From contig JANQSY010000148.1 of the NCBI GenBank assembly GCA_028279065.1, forward strand, positions 17,435 through 81,434: a DNA stretch of 64,000 bases. The letters are read 5' to 3'. This stretch comes from Cytophagales bacterium (GTDB lineage Bacteria > Bacteroidota > Bacteroidia > Cytophagales > CCMP332). A program made the translations under genes and the position numbers. Each line of letters starts with the position of its first letter. Within the stretch, counting starts at the first letter, position 1. The notes below the pieces were generated by a model that saw only the letters and a program-made list of their open reading frames with translations, had not been told where the DNA came from and searched no databases. This document shows, piece after piece, positions 17,727 through 26,716 of the stretch.

Positions 17727-20033
17727 GGGTTGTTTTTTGGGCTCGGAGAGTAGTTTTTCCAAGAGTTTTAAAGATCTAATGTTCCTGGGCGCATCAATGG
17801 CCTTATAAAGACTTTGTTTTTCAGTCTTGGTCAGGTGCCAGCTTAATGCCGCCCTTTGCCAGCGGTCATGACCCTTTCTTTTGAAATCGGTATGGTATTT
17901 AGGATCGTATTCGAAATCTATAACCCAGATGTTTTTCTTTAGGGTGCTGTTGATGTACTCAAGGTGTGCGTCGTTGTTCATCTCCTGTGCCTCACCCCAC
18001 ATAGTATATAAACCGCTTATTGGATTCAGGATCTTTGAAAACAGGGAAGGATATTGACGGGATTTGATCTCCCTTATCTTTTCGTTATCTCTCAATCTCA
18101 GCATGATCACCCCGGATGTGTTGGCCTCAATCCAATCTTTGAATACCCAAATGAACCTTGTTGCATCAATGGTTCCGAAGTTATCGCTCAGCCCTGCATC
18201 CATGATCAGCATAGGAGGATGGCTAGGAAGAGAAATATTTGGTGTGATGTATGGAAAGGTTGCATTCATACGGAGGGCTGTCACAAACTTCAGTTTTTCC
18301 GGATCCTGATCTGAGAAGAAACGCTGGAATTCGATGGACTTGATGTGAGTGTTAATGGTTTTTTGAACCCTCGGCAGTCCACGGTTCATAAAACTGAAAT
18401 TGTGTGGTGAGATAAAAAGCTTCCTTCCATCATTGATAATGGTGGGCCCCAGTAGGACCAATGGTAACTCTCCATTCCTTTCATCCTCTTTGTAGCCGAA
18501 TACATCCTTATTGAGAACATGCTCAGTATTGTATAGGAGCTGGTCTTCAAAGGAATAGCCTCTGTCACGGTAGATCTTTGACTCAGTGGTTTGATCAAAT
18601 TTTGGGAACCGAAGAAACCAATCGCTCAATGTCATAGTAAGAATGATGGGATTAAGTATGTCCTTTGCCATATTCTCCAAATACCTTTGGTCGCCCGGGT
18701 CAATGGGCACACCATTCATTTGCCTCCTTTTTAGCTCCCTGAAATAAGAAGCCCCGATCATTCCCCCTGATGCCCCGGTGATCAAAAAGCAATTCTTGAA
18801 TGCCTTCCCCTGAGTGATCGAATCGATCTTTTGGAAGACATTCAGGGACCAAACAGCAGATCGTTGCCCGCCACCTGTAGTGCCTATGAAAATTATCTTC
18901 GGGTCAACACTGTCAGGAAATTTTTTCCTCCAGTTGTTTAAGATGAAAAGCATACTATCCCTGTCTGCGGTAAACACCGAATCGGATGAAAGGGAATCCA
19001 GAACAGAAACATTATACCGAGCAGCAGGGACATCATAGTTCATCCCAATAGCTACGTTCTCTTTTTGAAAGGATCCTCTTTTATAGAAAAAATTGATCCC
19101 CACTATGAATATGATCAAGAAGGTTATGGCCCATCCTCTTAACCAGTACGAAAAGGCTCCGACAAACATGATGATCAAAGAACCCAGTAGGAGCCCGCTC
19201 GCTGCTGCCGGGATCTGGAAGACAGGATTGGTCCTGTAATAACCCAGGATGATAATTGAAATGAAGGCCAGGAGTTCAAGCATCAGGGCATTGAAGTGGT
19301 TCTGATCAAAGACTCTGATTATTGCCTCCCTGTCAACCCTCGGATTGGGGATCACATCTTTTAGAAAGGGCTTAAAACTCCAATAGTTGGAAATACGGAT
19401 CTTCTTGCTCAGCCTGGCTCCATAGAGTCGACTCAGGATATTCCATCGACTCAGAGTAACCCTTTTCAGGTTTTTGTCAAGGTTATAGACAAAATGCCTT
19501 ACGTAGTCCTTATTGGTGGCGAAAAAATAAAGGAAGATCAGGCTGGTCGTAAGTATCATTCCGAAAAAAAAGCCCATCAGGTCACTGAAGATCAGCGGTG
19601 GAGGGTTTCCCTCAAGAAAATGCGTACTCTGGAATCTCCAAAAACTATAGGAATAGAAGACCAGAAAGGCGAATGGAATAATTGAATTGTTTAGGCAAAA
19701 GTGAGCAAACGGCCTTTTTATGGTTCCAAGGAAATTAAAATGGTGGCTATCTAAGATGTAGGCTGTTATGTGGTAGGACATTGTAAAGGCACCAAAGGCC
19801 CCACCCAGTATAGCCATGCTCAGAAAATTGACATTTCCAAGATACTCAGGGTCCAAAAACAAGTAGGGGATCCCCAAGACCTTTCCCATCTGAAAAGAGG
19901 TAACCCCAAAGAGCAAAACCCATAGTAACAGAAGGAACTGGTTCTTTTTAAGATGCAACAGAAGAAGTTGCATTGGAAAACTCCTCCAAATGGTATCAAT
20001 CCTGTCTTTTGCCTTGCTGAAAAACATTTGCAT
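17718..20033 (-). CDS. membrane-anchored patatin-like phospholipase
   Basis: A 771-residue protein. The N-terminal third has several hydrophobic segments ([60 protein letters not shown], then [31 protein letters not shown] and [15 protein letters not shown]). The C-terminal half is patatin-like: oxyanion loop TTGGGQRSA, nucleophile Ser in GASGG (GxSxG) and the Asp of the dyad in MDAGLSDN. It therefore looks like a lipid acyl hydrolase tethered to the inner membrane. ATG at 20033 ([10 protein letters not shown]) is preferred to the TTG at 20051. It ends 79 bases before the DUF5686 start. Substrate unknown. Confidence 0.85.
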   Translation of the reverse strand: MQMFFSKAKDRIDTIWRSFPMQLLLLHLKKNQFLLLLWVLLFGVTSFQMGKVLGIPYLFLDPEYLGNVNFLSMAILGGAFGAFTMSYHITAYILDSHHFNFLGTIKRPFAHFCLNNSIIPFAFLVFYSYSFWRFQSTHFLEGNPPPLIFSDLMGFFFGMILTTSLIFLYFFATNKDYVRHFVYNLDKNLKRVTLSRWNILSRLYGARLSKKIRISNYWSFKPFLKDVIPNPRVDREAIIRVFDQNHFNALMLELLAFISIIILGYYRTNPVFQIPAAASGLLLGSLIIMFVGAFSYWLRGWAITFLIIFIVGINFFYKRGSFQKENVAIGMNYDVPAARYNVSVLDSLSSDSVFTADRDSMLFILNNWRKKFPDSVDPKIIFIGTTGGGQRSAVWSLNVFQKIDSITQGKAFKNCFLITGASGGMIGASYFRELKRRQMNGVPIDPGDQRYLENMAKDILNPIILTMTLSDWFLRFPKFDQTTESKIYRDRGYSFEDQLLYNTEHVLNKDVFGYKEDERNGELPLVLLGPTIINDGRKLFISPHNFSFMNRGLPRVQKTINTHIKSIEFQRFFSDQDPEKLKFVTALRMNATFPYITPNISLPSHPPMLIMDAGLSDNFGTIDATRFIWVFKDWIEANTSGVIMLRLRDNEKIREIKSRQYPSLFSKILNPISGLYTMWGEAQEMNNDAHLEYINSTLKKNIWVIDFEYDPKYHTDFKRKGHDRWQRAALSWHLTKTEKQSLYKAIDAPRNIRSLKLLEKLLSEPKKQPLN

Positions 20034-20084
20034 GGGAATATAATAATCCAACGTACAAAAGGGATGCCCGGATTCCCGATTTAC

Positions 20085-20092
20085 TATTTTTG
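20085..20092 (+). promoter_or_regulatory. -7 box of the lepA promoter
   Basis: TATTTTTG matches TAnnTTTG exactly and ends 15 bases before the lepA ATG at 20108. No TTG at the expected -33 distance. Confidence 0.4.
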
Positions 20093-20107
20093 CAGCGTTT
20101 TTTCGAG

Positions 20108-21898
20108 ATGGATAGGATAAGAAACTTTTGCATTATTGCTCATATCGATCATGGTAAATCGACCCTTGCCGATCGGTTATTGGAGAGGACAGGTACAATC
20201 ACCAGCAGAGAAATGGAGGCACAGGTCCTTGATGATATGGACCTTGAAAAGGAGAGGGGCATTACTATTAAGAGTCATGCCATTCAGATGGAATACAAGT
20301 TTGAGGGCCAGACTTATGTTCTGAACCTGATCGATACTCCGGGCCATGTGGACTTTTCCTATGAGGTCAGTAGGGCCATCGCAGCCTGCGAGGGAGCACT
20401 GTTGATCGTGGACTCCTCTCAGGGAATCGAAGCACAGACCATTTCAAATCTTTATCTGGCATTGGAACATGACCTGGAAATCATCCCTGTTCTGAACAAG
20501 ATCGACCTTCCCGGATCCATGGTAGAAGAAGTTAGCGATCAGGTGGTAGATCTTCTTGGCTGTGATCCGAATGAGATCATCAAGGCCAGCGCAAAGGAAG
20601 GAATAGGTGTTGATGAGATCCTTGATGCCATAGTCAACCGAATACCCCCACCAAAAGGGGATGAAAATGCCCCGCTTCAGGCATTGATCTTTGATTCAGT
20701 CTATAATTCCTATAGGGGGATCGAGGTGCTTTTCAGGGTTTTCAACGGAAAACTCTCAAAGGATGATGAAGTAAAATTTGTGAATACCAAGAAGCAATAC
20801 CATGCAGATGAAGTTGGAGTCCTCAAGCTTAAAAACCAGTCCAAGCCTTATATCGGGGCAGGAGATGTGGGTTATTTGATCTCGGGGATCAAGGTGGCAT
20901 CAGAGGTCAAGGTTGGAGATACGATCACACATATTTCCAAACCTTGCAAAGAGGCTATTCATGGCTTTGAAAATGTAAAGCCGATGGTCTTTGCCGGGAT
21001 CTATCCTGTGGACACCTCGGAATTTGAAGAACTGAGAGCAAGCATGGAGAAACTTCAGTTGAACGATGCTTCCCTGATCTGGGAACCGGAGACTTCAGCT
21101 GCTTTAGGATTTGGTTTCCGCTGCGGTTTTCTGGGGATGCTTCATATGGAGATCGTCCAGGAGAGATTGGAAAGGGAGTTTGATATGACTGTGATCACCA
21201 CTGTCCCTTCTGTCGAGTATGAGGCCTTCCTGACCAGTGGGGAAACCCATATGGTGCATTCTCCAGCCGAGATGCCAGAGCCTAATCTGCTGGAGAAAGT
21301 TGAGGAGCCCATGGTCAAGGCGCAGATCATTACAAAGTCAGAATATGTCGGTGCGATCATGAGCCTTTGTATTGATAGGAGAGGAGTGCTATCCAATCAG
21401 GTGTATCTTACTTCTTCAAGAGTAGAATTGACATTTAGCATACCCTTGGCTGAGATCGTCTTTGATTTCTTTGATAAACTCAAGACCATTTCAAGGGGTT
21501 ATGCTTCACTTGATTACGAATTTGCCGGATTTGAGAGGTCGGATCTGGCTAAGCTTGATATCCTCTTAAACGGAGAAAAAGTGGATGCCCTTTCAGCTAT
21601 TGTGCATAAGAAGAAGGCCTACGATTGGGGAAAAAGGATTTGTGAAAAACTAAAGGAGCTCTTACCCAGACAACAATTCGAAATTGCTATCCAGGCAGCC
21701 ATTGGGCAAAAGGTTATTGCCAGGGAAACGGTAAAGGCTTTGCGGAAAAACGTTACAGCCAAGTGCTATGGTGGTGATATAACCAGGAAGAGAAAGCTCC
21801 TGGAAAAACAGAAAAAGGGTAAAAAGAGGATGCGTCAGGTCGGAAGTGTCGAGATCCCACAGGAAGCATTTATGGCCGTATTGCAAATTGAAAGCTAA
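20108..21898 (+). CDS. lepA: elongation factor 4 (LepA), ribosome back-translocase GTPase
   Basis: A 596-residue translational GTPase. G-motifs are intact: AHIDHGKST (P-loop), [14 protein letters not shown] and SAKEGIG. The LepA-specific C-terminal domain is present ([32 protein letters not shown]). Start at ATG 20108 ([16 protein letters not shown]) fits the family; the frame opens at a TTG 18 bases earlier that lies on the -7 box. The pafA-like gene follows one base after the stop, so the two are probably co-transcribed. Confidence 0.97.
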   Translation: MDRIRNFCIIAHIDHGKSTLADRLLERTGTITSREMEAQVLDDMDLEKERGITIKSHAIQMEYKFEGQTYVLNLIDTPGHVDFSYEVSRAIAACEGALLIVDSSQGIEAQTISNLYLALEHDLEIIPVLNKIDLPGSMVEEVSDQVVDLLGCDPNEIIKASAKEGIGVDEILDAIVNRIPPPKGDENAPLQALIFDSVYNSYRGIEVLFRVFNGKLSKDDEVKFVNTKKQYHADEVGVLKLKNQSKPYIGAGDVGYLISGIKVASEVKVGDTITHISKPCKEAIHGFENVKPMVFAGIYPVDTSEFEELRASMEKLQLNDASLIWEPETSAALGFGFRCGFLGMLHMEIVQERLEREFDMTVITTVPSVEYEAFLTSGETHMVHSPAEMPEPNLLEKVEEPMVKAQIITKSEYVGAIMSLCIDRRGVLSNQVYLTSSRVELTFSIPLAEIVFDFFDKLKTISRGYASLDYEFAGFERSDLAKLDILLNGEKVDALSAIVHKKKAYDWGKRICEKLKELLPRQQFEIAIQAAIGQKVIARETVKALRKNVTAKCYGGDITRKRKLLEKQKKGKKRMRQVGSVEIPQEAFMAVLQIES

Positions 21899-21899
21899 G

Positions 21900-23519
21900 A
21901 TGGGGCGTCTTGCGATCATATTCCTTGGCTTGACTCTGTTGACATGCAAACCTCAGGATTCAGAGGACAAAAAGCCAAAATTGGTCGTGGGTTTGATCGT
22001 AGACCAGATGAGATTTGAGATCCTGGAAAGATTGGATCCAATCTTTGGGGAAGGGGGTTTCAGACGTCTGAAAAAGGAAGGGTTTCAGTTTAGGAATTGC
22101 TACTATAGTCATGCCCAGACCCTGACCGCTCCCGGCCACGCCACCATTGCGGCTGGTGCTCCTCCTTCGGTACACGGGATAGCTGCAAATTCATGGTACG
22201 ATAAGGCCACAAGGAAAAAGGTATATGCTGTAAATGACCCTGAACACTTTCTGGTTCGAAGAAATGGGATCGATTCGTCTGGCAATTATTCTCCCAGAAA
22301 CCTGAATTCTGAGACCATTGGAGACGCTTTTAAGAACGCCTATGGGAATGAAGCAAGGGTCGTTGGTATTTCTGGAAAAAACAGAGCAGCCATACTTTCA
22401 GCAGGTAAAGATGCTGATTTGGCTTTATGGATAGACCCCTGGAATTATTGGACAAGCAGTACATATTTCCTAAATGAACTTCCTGGCTGGGTAGCTTCAT
22501 GGAATGAAAAGGGAGCCCTCAAGAAGTACGAAAATGAGATATGGGAACCACTGTTGGGTTCCTACCCGGGCACAACGGATAAAGAGGTGGGATTTGAGCG
22601 GTCCTATATAGGGCAGCCTCATCCCGGATGGCCCAAGGATTTCTCGGTAACGGTACCCAAGAATGGGCCGAGGACCCTATTGGTCAGCCCATATCTCAAC
22701 ACCGAGATCATTGATCTTTCCATTAAAGGTATAGTTGAAATGGGTCTTGGGAATGATGAGGTGCCTGATTATCTGGCAATTAGCATATCAGGAACCGACA
22801 AGATCGGTCATGCTTACGGGCCACATTCCGAAGAGACCGCGGATGCCTATTTGAGGTTGGATCGCGATATTGAGAAGCTACTAAACTTCCTTGATTCCAG
22901 CATTGGAAAAGATGATTACCTTCTATTTTTAACCGCCGACCACGGAATTGCGAATATCCCCGGGAGAATTGACAGTGTGAATAGTGGAGGGGGAAGGGTC
23001 TCCATGGACAAGTATCTGGACAGTGTCAATATGGTTTTGGCGAAGAAGCATGGCGACTCCAATCTTGTTATTCACTATTATGATGAGCAGATATGGGTTG
23101 ATTGGAATAGGATAGATGAGATGAGTTTGGATAAACAGGAAGTCAAGAAGGACATAGTTAGCTTCTACGAATCCAAAAATGGGATCAGCCATTTGATCGA
23201 ACCAGGGATGGGTCCTCAAGGCAAGGAGTATGAAGATCTTGTTCTTAATGGTTTCGTACCTCGAAGGTCTGGGGACTTTTATGTAGTATATGAACCCGGA
23301 TTTGTCGAAGATTGGAAATCAGGTGTGGACCATGGAAGTCCTCACGACTATGATCGACACGTACCCTTGATCTGGTTCGGGAAAGGTGTACGGCCTGGGG
23401 TTTCCCTAACAGAAACCATTATTCCGGATATTGCTCTTACGCTGTGCGATCTGTTAGGTATTGATGCTCCTAAGCAAAGCACTGGGGTTTCAAGAAATGG
23501 CGAAATCTATTCGGAGTAG
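21900..23519 (+). CDS. PafA-type alkaline phosphatase, predicted lipoprotein
   Basis: A 539-residue member of the alkaline phosphatase superfamily. The nucleophile is Thr76 in LTAPGH; metal ligands are visible in VDQMR (Asp35), TDKIGHAYG (Asp, His), TADHG (Asp, His) and DHGSPHDYDRH (His). N97 (NSWYDK), K160 and R162 (SGKNRAAIL) match the Asn/Lys/Arg set that marks phosphate-monoesterases of the PafA type against phosphodiesterases. The N-terminus MGRLAIIFLGLTLLTCKPQ has a lipobox (LLTC), so it is probably anchored to a membrane. Likely role is phosphate scavenging outside the cytoplasm. The stop overlaps the convergent DUF3179 gene by 13 bases. Confidence 0.88.
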   Translation: MGRLAIIFLGLTLLTCKPQDSEDKKPKLVVGLIVDQMRFEILERLDPIFGEGGFRRLKKEGFQFRNCYYSHAQTLTAPGHATIAAGAPPSVHGIAANSWYDKATRKKVYAVNDPEHFLVRRNGIDSSGNYSPRNLNSETIGDAFKNAYGNEARVVGISGKNRAAILSAGKDADLALWIDPWNYWTSSTYFLNELPGWVASWNEKGALKKYENEIWEPLLGSYPGTTDKEVGFERSYIGQPHPGWPKDFSVTVPKNGPRTLLVSPYLNTEIIDLSIKGIVEMGLGNDEVPDYLAISISGTDKIGHAYGPHSEETADAYLRLDRDIEKLLNFLDSSIGKDDYLLFLTADHGIANIPGRIDSVNSGGGRVSMDKYLDSVNMVLAKKHGDSNLVIHYYDEQIWVDWNRIDEMSLDKQEVKKDIVSFYESKNGISHLIEPGMGPQGKEYEDLVLNGFVPRRSGDFYVVYEPGFVEDWKSGVDHGSPHDYDRHVPLIWFGKGVRPGVSLTETIIPDIALTLCDLLGIDAPKQSTGVSRNGEIYSE

Positions 23520-24640
23520 ATCTCCGAGTCAGGAAAAAATGAAAGCCAGGCAAATGCGAAGTGCTGGCCATGGGGAACAAGATCGAGCTCCCTTCCTTGT
23601 AATCGGCCTTTAATACACTTGCCGGAGAAGTCCCATATTGAGCCTGTTTGCCTGTCAATATAATTGTCCCCTTGTTTTTTAAAGGTGACGATCTTGCCTC
23701 CAACCCAGGGCGAATAAACCACAGCTGTTCCAACGTCCTTTGAGTTTTTTATCTCGGTTTCATCAAGGACAGAAACAACACCTTCTTTGTAGAAGATCGC
23801 AAAATGCTCATCATGAAAGACATCGTTGATCACCCCCTTTTTCTCCAACTCAGACCATGGATATAATTTGTAAAAGCCTTCCACATCGACATGGATGACT
23901 CTTTCGGTGGGAGGCAATCGAGTATCTATTTCTTCCCAATGTCTAAAAGAAGTTCTCGAAGGATCATCATACTGCTCATAAGGGTTCTTTCCGTAGGTCT
24001 CCAGGTAGTCGGTGCTTTCCTGATTTGATTTGGAAAGGATCTTGCCTTTGGGATACATCTCAAAAAAATCCCTGACGGAGACCACCCTGGAAGGAATGAT
24101 ATCCAAGAGCTTTTCTGTCATGGAACCAACTATAGCCTCACCTGTGAACTGCTGCCACCAGCTTTCTGTTTCAAGGTCCCACATGATCATATCGCTTTTT
24201 CTTAGCATTCCTGAAACCCCAAATTCCAGAACGAGGTCATCACCTCTGTAGATCACCCTGCGATCAAATACTATTGCGGAGTTGCATAAGGGGCAATAGG
24301 TAACCAGGATAGGGGTTTCTGCCAGTACATCATTTGCGATCTCATGAAATGTGAGGACATTTAGTGGGTAGGCCTTGGCCTTTCCATCGATCTCAACAGC
24401 AATAACCGGTTCCATTTCAAAATATATTGAATCCGCCTTTGCCTTATTGATAAATTTTGAATTATTGAATACCGGGAAAGCATCCCTTTTCAAAAGAGCT
24501 TTTAATTCAGATAGTTCCACCGAACGAAAGGAAGTGTCGGTTTTCCATCGGGGATCGATCCTGTCAGGATTCTGTATTTGGGCACTTAATGGGCGAATCG
24601 AGATCAAGGCCAGGATTAGTATTAATTTCCTTGGAAGCAC
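23507..24640 (-). CDS. DUF3179 domain-containing exported protein
   Basis: A 377-residue protein with a signal peptide (MLPRKLILILALISIRPLSAQ) and the DUF3179 signature: AYPLNVLTFHEIANDV, TYCPLCNSAIVFDR, FGVSGMLRKSDMIMWD and ESWWQQFTGEAIVG. The CPLC pair is conserved in the family. Role unknown; the family is periplasmic or secreted. The start is GTG at 24640; no in-frame ATG precedes the signal peptide. A TTG-19-TATTTTTA element ends three bases before this GTG. The 3' end overlaps the convergent phosphatase gene. Confidence 0.88.
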   Translation of the reverse strand: MLPRKLILILALISIRPLSAQIQNPDRIDPRWKTDTSFRSVELSELKALLKRDAFPVFNNSKFINKAKADSIYFEMEPVIAVEIDGKAKAYPLNVLTFHEIANDVLAETPILVTYCPLCNSAIVFDRRVIYRGDDLVLEFGVSGMLRKSDMIMWDLETESWWQQFTGEAIVGSMTEKLLDIIPSRVVSVRDFFEMYPKGKILSKSNQESTDYLETYGKNPYEQYDDPSRTSFRHWEEIDTRLPPTERVIHVDVEGFYKLYPWSELEKKGVINDVFHDEHFAIFYKEGVVSVLDETEIKNSKDVGTAVVYSPWVGGKIVTFKKQGDNYIDRQTGSIWDFSGKCIKGRLQGRELDLVPHGQHFAFAWLSFFPDSEIYSE

Positions 24641-24643
24641 GCC

Positions 24644-24673
24644 TAAAAATAATACCTGATCCTAAATCGTCAA
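24644..24673 (-). promoter_or_regulatory. promoter-like element at the DUF3179 start
   Basis: Minus-strand TTG (24673-24671), 19-base spacer, TATTTTTA (24651-24644; one mismatch to TAnnTTTG). It ends only three bases before the GTG, implying a leaderless message or a downstream start. Confidence 0.3.
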
Positions 24674-24743
24674 CCCTTATTTGTTGGTAAAGCCGGTTTG
24701 GTCTAAAACTTAAAGGGATTTTTGGAAAAAGAAGGTACTAATA

Positions 24744-25232
24744 TCAGGGCCTTCGGGGTTTTCCTTTTGCAGTCTTTTCCTTTTCCCTGGACATTTTGTC
24801 GATCATCCTGCGGAACTTTTTTTGCTGTTCAGGATCTAAGCCCTGGTACATCTCCTTAAGGTGCTCAAAATTGCTGCGTTCAATATCAGCCTGTAGTTTC
24901 CCTATGTCATTGTACAGACTATCCGCATCTGCCTGGTATGATTCGGCCATTGCCATTGCACGCAGTTTACTTTTCATTGCCCTCAATTCTTCCTGCTGTG
25001 CCTTGATTTTCTGCCTATGGGCTTTTTGGACCTCCTTAAAGAGCTTTCTCTGTTCCTTGGATAGCCCAAGTTCTCTTTTTATCAACTCTTCATGTCTTGG
25101 ATGTTCCTTGAATCTGTCATGTCTGATCATTCTTCCGTGGAATCTGTACATCCAGACCATACTACCAAGATTGATAAGGATCAAAACACCAATTGCTATC
25201 CATAAACCCCTGTTCCTAGAAAAATAATTCAT
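24744..25232 (-). CDS. membrane-anchored CnrX/Spy-like periplasmic sensor
   Basis: A 162-residue protein with one N-terminal membrane segment (LWIAIGVLILINLGSMVWMY, residues 10-29) followed by a helical, highly charged periplasmic part. H44 and H47 precede the first helix (ELGLSKEQRKLFKEVQ), and H124-x3-M128 is followed by GLDPEQQ. This layout resembles the metal-sensing CnrX/heavy-metal-resistance family, where a His pair and an HxxxM pair bind metal; the match is from memory and not aligned. It overlaps the preceding small membrane protein by four bases (ATGA) and is the last gene of the sigma unit, so it is the probable signal-sensing partner. Confidence 0.7.
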   Translation of the reverse strand: MNYFSRNRGLWIAIGVLILINLGSMVWMYRFHGRMIRHDRFKEHPRHEELIKRELGLSKEQRKLFKEVQKAHRQKIKAQQEELRAMKSKLRAMAMAESYQADADSLYNDIGKLQADIERSNFEHLKEMYQGLDPEQQKKFRRMIDKMSREKEKTAKGKPRRP

Positions 25233-25516
25233 TGTTCAAAAATTAAAAGTTCTGTGCTTACCTGATCTGTAGACACCATTTCAAAAATTGAGCTCGAACC
25301 AGAACTTGAAAGATCCGCCTCCATGCCTAAGATCAATCCTGCATTGAGAGTTGCAATGATCAATACCAGGGCAATTGGTTTTAGAAGCTCATAATTCCAA
25401 TTCAGGAACCTTGATGATACCTCTTGGCTTTCCATCCTTTGGAATACCCTTGTTTTCATAAAAGGCTTCGGCTTTACCTCGTCGATCTGGGAAAAAAAAT
25501 CATCGATTTTATCCAT
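25229..25516 (-). CDS. small single-pass membrane protein, probable anti-sigma factor
   Basis: A 95-residue protein with a cytoplasmic-looking N-terminus (MDKIDDFFSQIDEVKPKPFM), one membrane segment (LKPIALVLIIATLNAGLILGM, about 45-65) and a short periplasmic tail. It follows the ECF sigma gene after five bases and overlaps the CnrX-like gene by four. The size and topology are like CnrY-type anti-sigma factors, but no conserved zinc or sigma-binding motif is seen, so the role rests on position. Confidence 0.65.
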   Translation of the reverse strand: MDKIDDFFSQIDEVKPKPFMKTRVFQRMESQEVSSRFLNWNYELLKPIALVLIIATLNAGLILGMEADLSSSGSSSIFEMVSTDQVSTELLIFEQ

Positions 25517-25521
25517 GAGTC

Positions 25522-26085
25522 TTAATTTAAGAGTCCTTCCTTTTTAGCCATCTTCTTTAGGTTTTTCATCGCGCGGAACACCAGGGATTCCACTGCGGAA
25601 ATCGAGACATCCATCACTTCTGCAATTTCTGTTTGTCTCATACCCTGTATTTTGTGCAGGGTCAAGGCAATCCTTTGGGATTCCGGTAATTTCCGGATCT
25701 GCCCATAGATCCACCTTTCCATGACCTTTCTTTCTTCTGGAATACCAGGGTGAGATTGTTCCCTAATCCAGTATTCTTTTTTCTCAAGGGACAAAAGCTT
25801 AAAACCATCCATCAGTTCAAATCTTTTTTGCTTCTTTTCAAAGTTCAGGCACTTGTTAAGAGTGATCCTGTAGATCCAGGTCTCAAGAGAAGATTCCTCT
25901 TTGAATTTTGAAATAGACCGAAAAACCTCGATAAATACCTCCTGAGAAATATCATCAGCCCATTCTCTGTTTCGAAGGATCCCAATGCTGAGATTGAAAA
26001 CCAAGCCGGAATATTTTTCAATAAGGATCTCAAAGGCTTCATTTTCGCCTTTCTTTAACCCACTGATAAGGTCATCGTTCTCCAT
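25522..26085 (-). CDS. ECF-type RNA polymerase sigma factor
   Basis: A 187-residue sigma-70 family factor with only regions 2 and 4. Region 2 includes NREWADDISQEVFIEVFRS and FKEESSLETWIYRI; region 4 is LPESQRIALTLHKIQGMRQT with the helix-turn-helix IAEVMDVSISAVESLVFRAMKNL. It probably directs transcription of an envelope-stress or metal-stress regulon and is held by the small membrane protein encoded next. ATG at 26085 lies five bases after a 13-base element that also occurs before the first gene of the unit. Confidence 0.92.
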   Translation of the reverse strand: MENDDLISGLKKGENEAFEILIEKYSGLVFNLSIGILRNREWADDISQEVFIEVFRSISKFKEESSLETWIYRITLNKCLNFEKKQKRFELMDGFKLLSLEKKEYWIREQSHPGIPEERKVMERWIYGQIRKLPESQRIALTLHKIQGMRQTEIAEVMDVSISAVESLVFRAMKNLKKMAKKEGLLN

Positions 26086-26090
26086 TAAGA

Positions 26091-26103
26091 GGTTAACGAA
26101 CCT
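26091..26103 (-). repeat. 13-base element AGGTT-N3-TAACC, copy 2 (before sigma gene)
   Basis: Minus strand reads AGGTTCGTTAACC, five bases upstream of the sigma ATG. Ten of 13 bases match the copy at 26684-26696. GGTT/AACC form an inverted repeat. Possible regulator- or RNA-level site; chance is not excluded. Confidence 0.35.
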
Positions 26104-26118
26104 GGCTTCTTTAAAGGG

Positions 26119-26673
26119 CTATTCCTTGGGAGCTTCTTCCTCCTTATTACCCTGATGAGATTTGTGATAGCGCCTTTGTTGATTCCTTTCTTTCATCAGA
26201 GCTTTCATTTCAGCTTTCCTTTTCATGTGCAAGGCCTTTCTCTCCTCATGGGCTTTCTTTTTGTGTTCAAGCAAAGCCTGCATTTGCTCCTGGGTCAGGA
26301 TATCTCTGAGAGCCTCCTCCTGGTCAAGCTTTTTAAGTCGCATTTCTGTGTGAAGTTGACCTGACTCTCTGGTAAGCCTGCGCATTTGTTCCATATCATA
26401 ATTCATCTGGGAACGAAGTTCGTCCAGCTGCTTATGCAGTTCCTTTATTTGCTCCCGCAATGGCTTTAGGGATTCATCGGTCTGCTTGTGGAGGCTTTCC
26501 AAATCGCTCTTTTGTTCTTCAGTTATTCCTGGAAGATTTTCAATGGCCTCCGTACGATGCTTTCTCCCCATTTCCTTTTCCTCTTTTTCTGCATCCTGGG
26601 GATAAACAAGGGTTGACGCTCCAATCATCAAAACCGCAAGTAAAATGGTCCTATAAATCATGCTTTTCTTCAT
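26119..26673 (-). CDS. Spy/CpxP-like periplasmic protein
   Basis: A 184-residue protein with a signal peptide (cleavage near VYPQDA, about residue 26) and a long, strongly charged helical body. Two segments look like the LTxxQ repeats of Spy/CpxP chaperones: ITEEQKSDLESL and ILTQEQMQALLEHKKKAH. The C-terminus is rich in His, Lys and Met (HMKRKAEMKALMKERNQ). It is the first gene of the unit that continues with the sigma factor 33 bases downstream. Likely a periplasmic stress chaperone or metal-binding protein; this is inferred from family and context. Confidence 0.75.
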   Translation of the reverse strand: MKKSMIYRTILLAVLMIGASTLVYPQDAEKEEKEMGRKHRTEAIENLPGITEEQKSDLESLHKQTDESLKPLREQIKELHKQLDELRSQMNYDMEQMRRLTRESGQLHTEMRLKKLDQEEALRDILTQEQMQALLEHKKKAHEERKALHMKRKAEMKALMKERNQQRRYHKSHQGNKEEEAPKE

Positions 26674-26683
26674 TTTGTTTTAT

Positions 26684-26696
26684 GGTTAGACAACCT
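26684..26696 (-). repeat. 13-base element AGGTT-N3-TAACC, copy 1 (before Spy-like gene)
   Basis: Minus strand reads AGGTTGTCTAACC, ten bases upstream of the Spy-like gene's ATG, in the 43-base gap after aroB. It matches the copy before the sigma gene at both arms. It could be part of a self-regulated promoter. Confidence 0.35.
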
Positions 26697-26716
26697 TCCC
26701 TTAAAAACCTTGCGGC

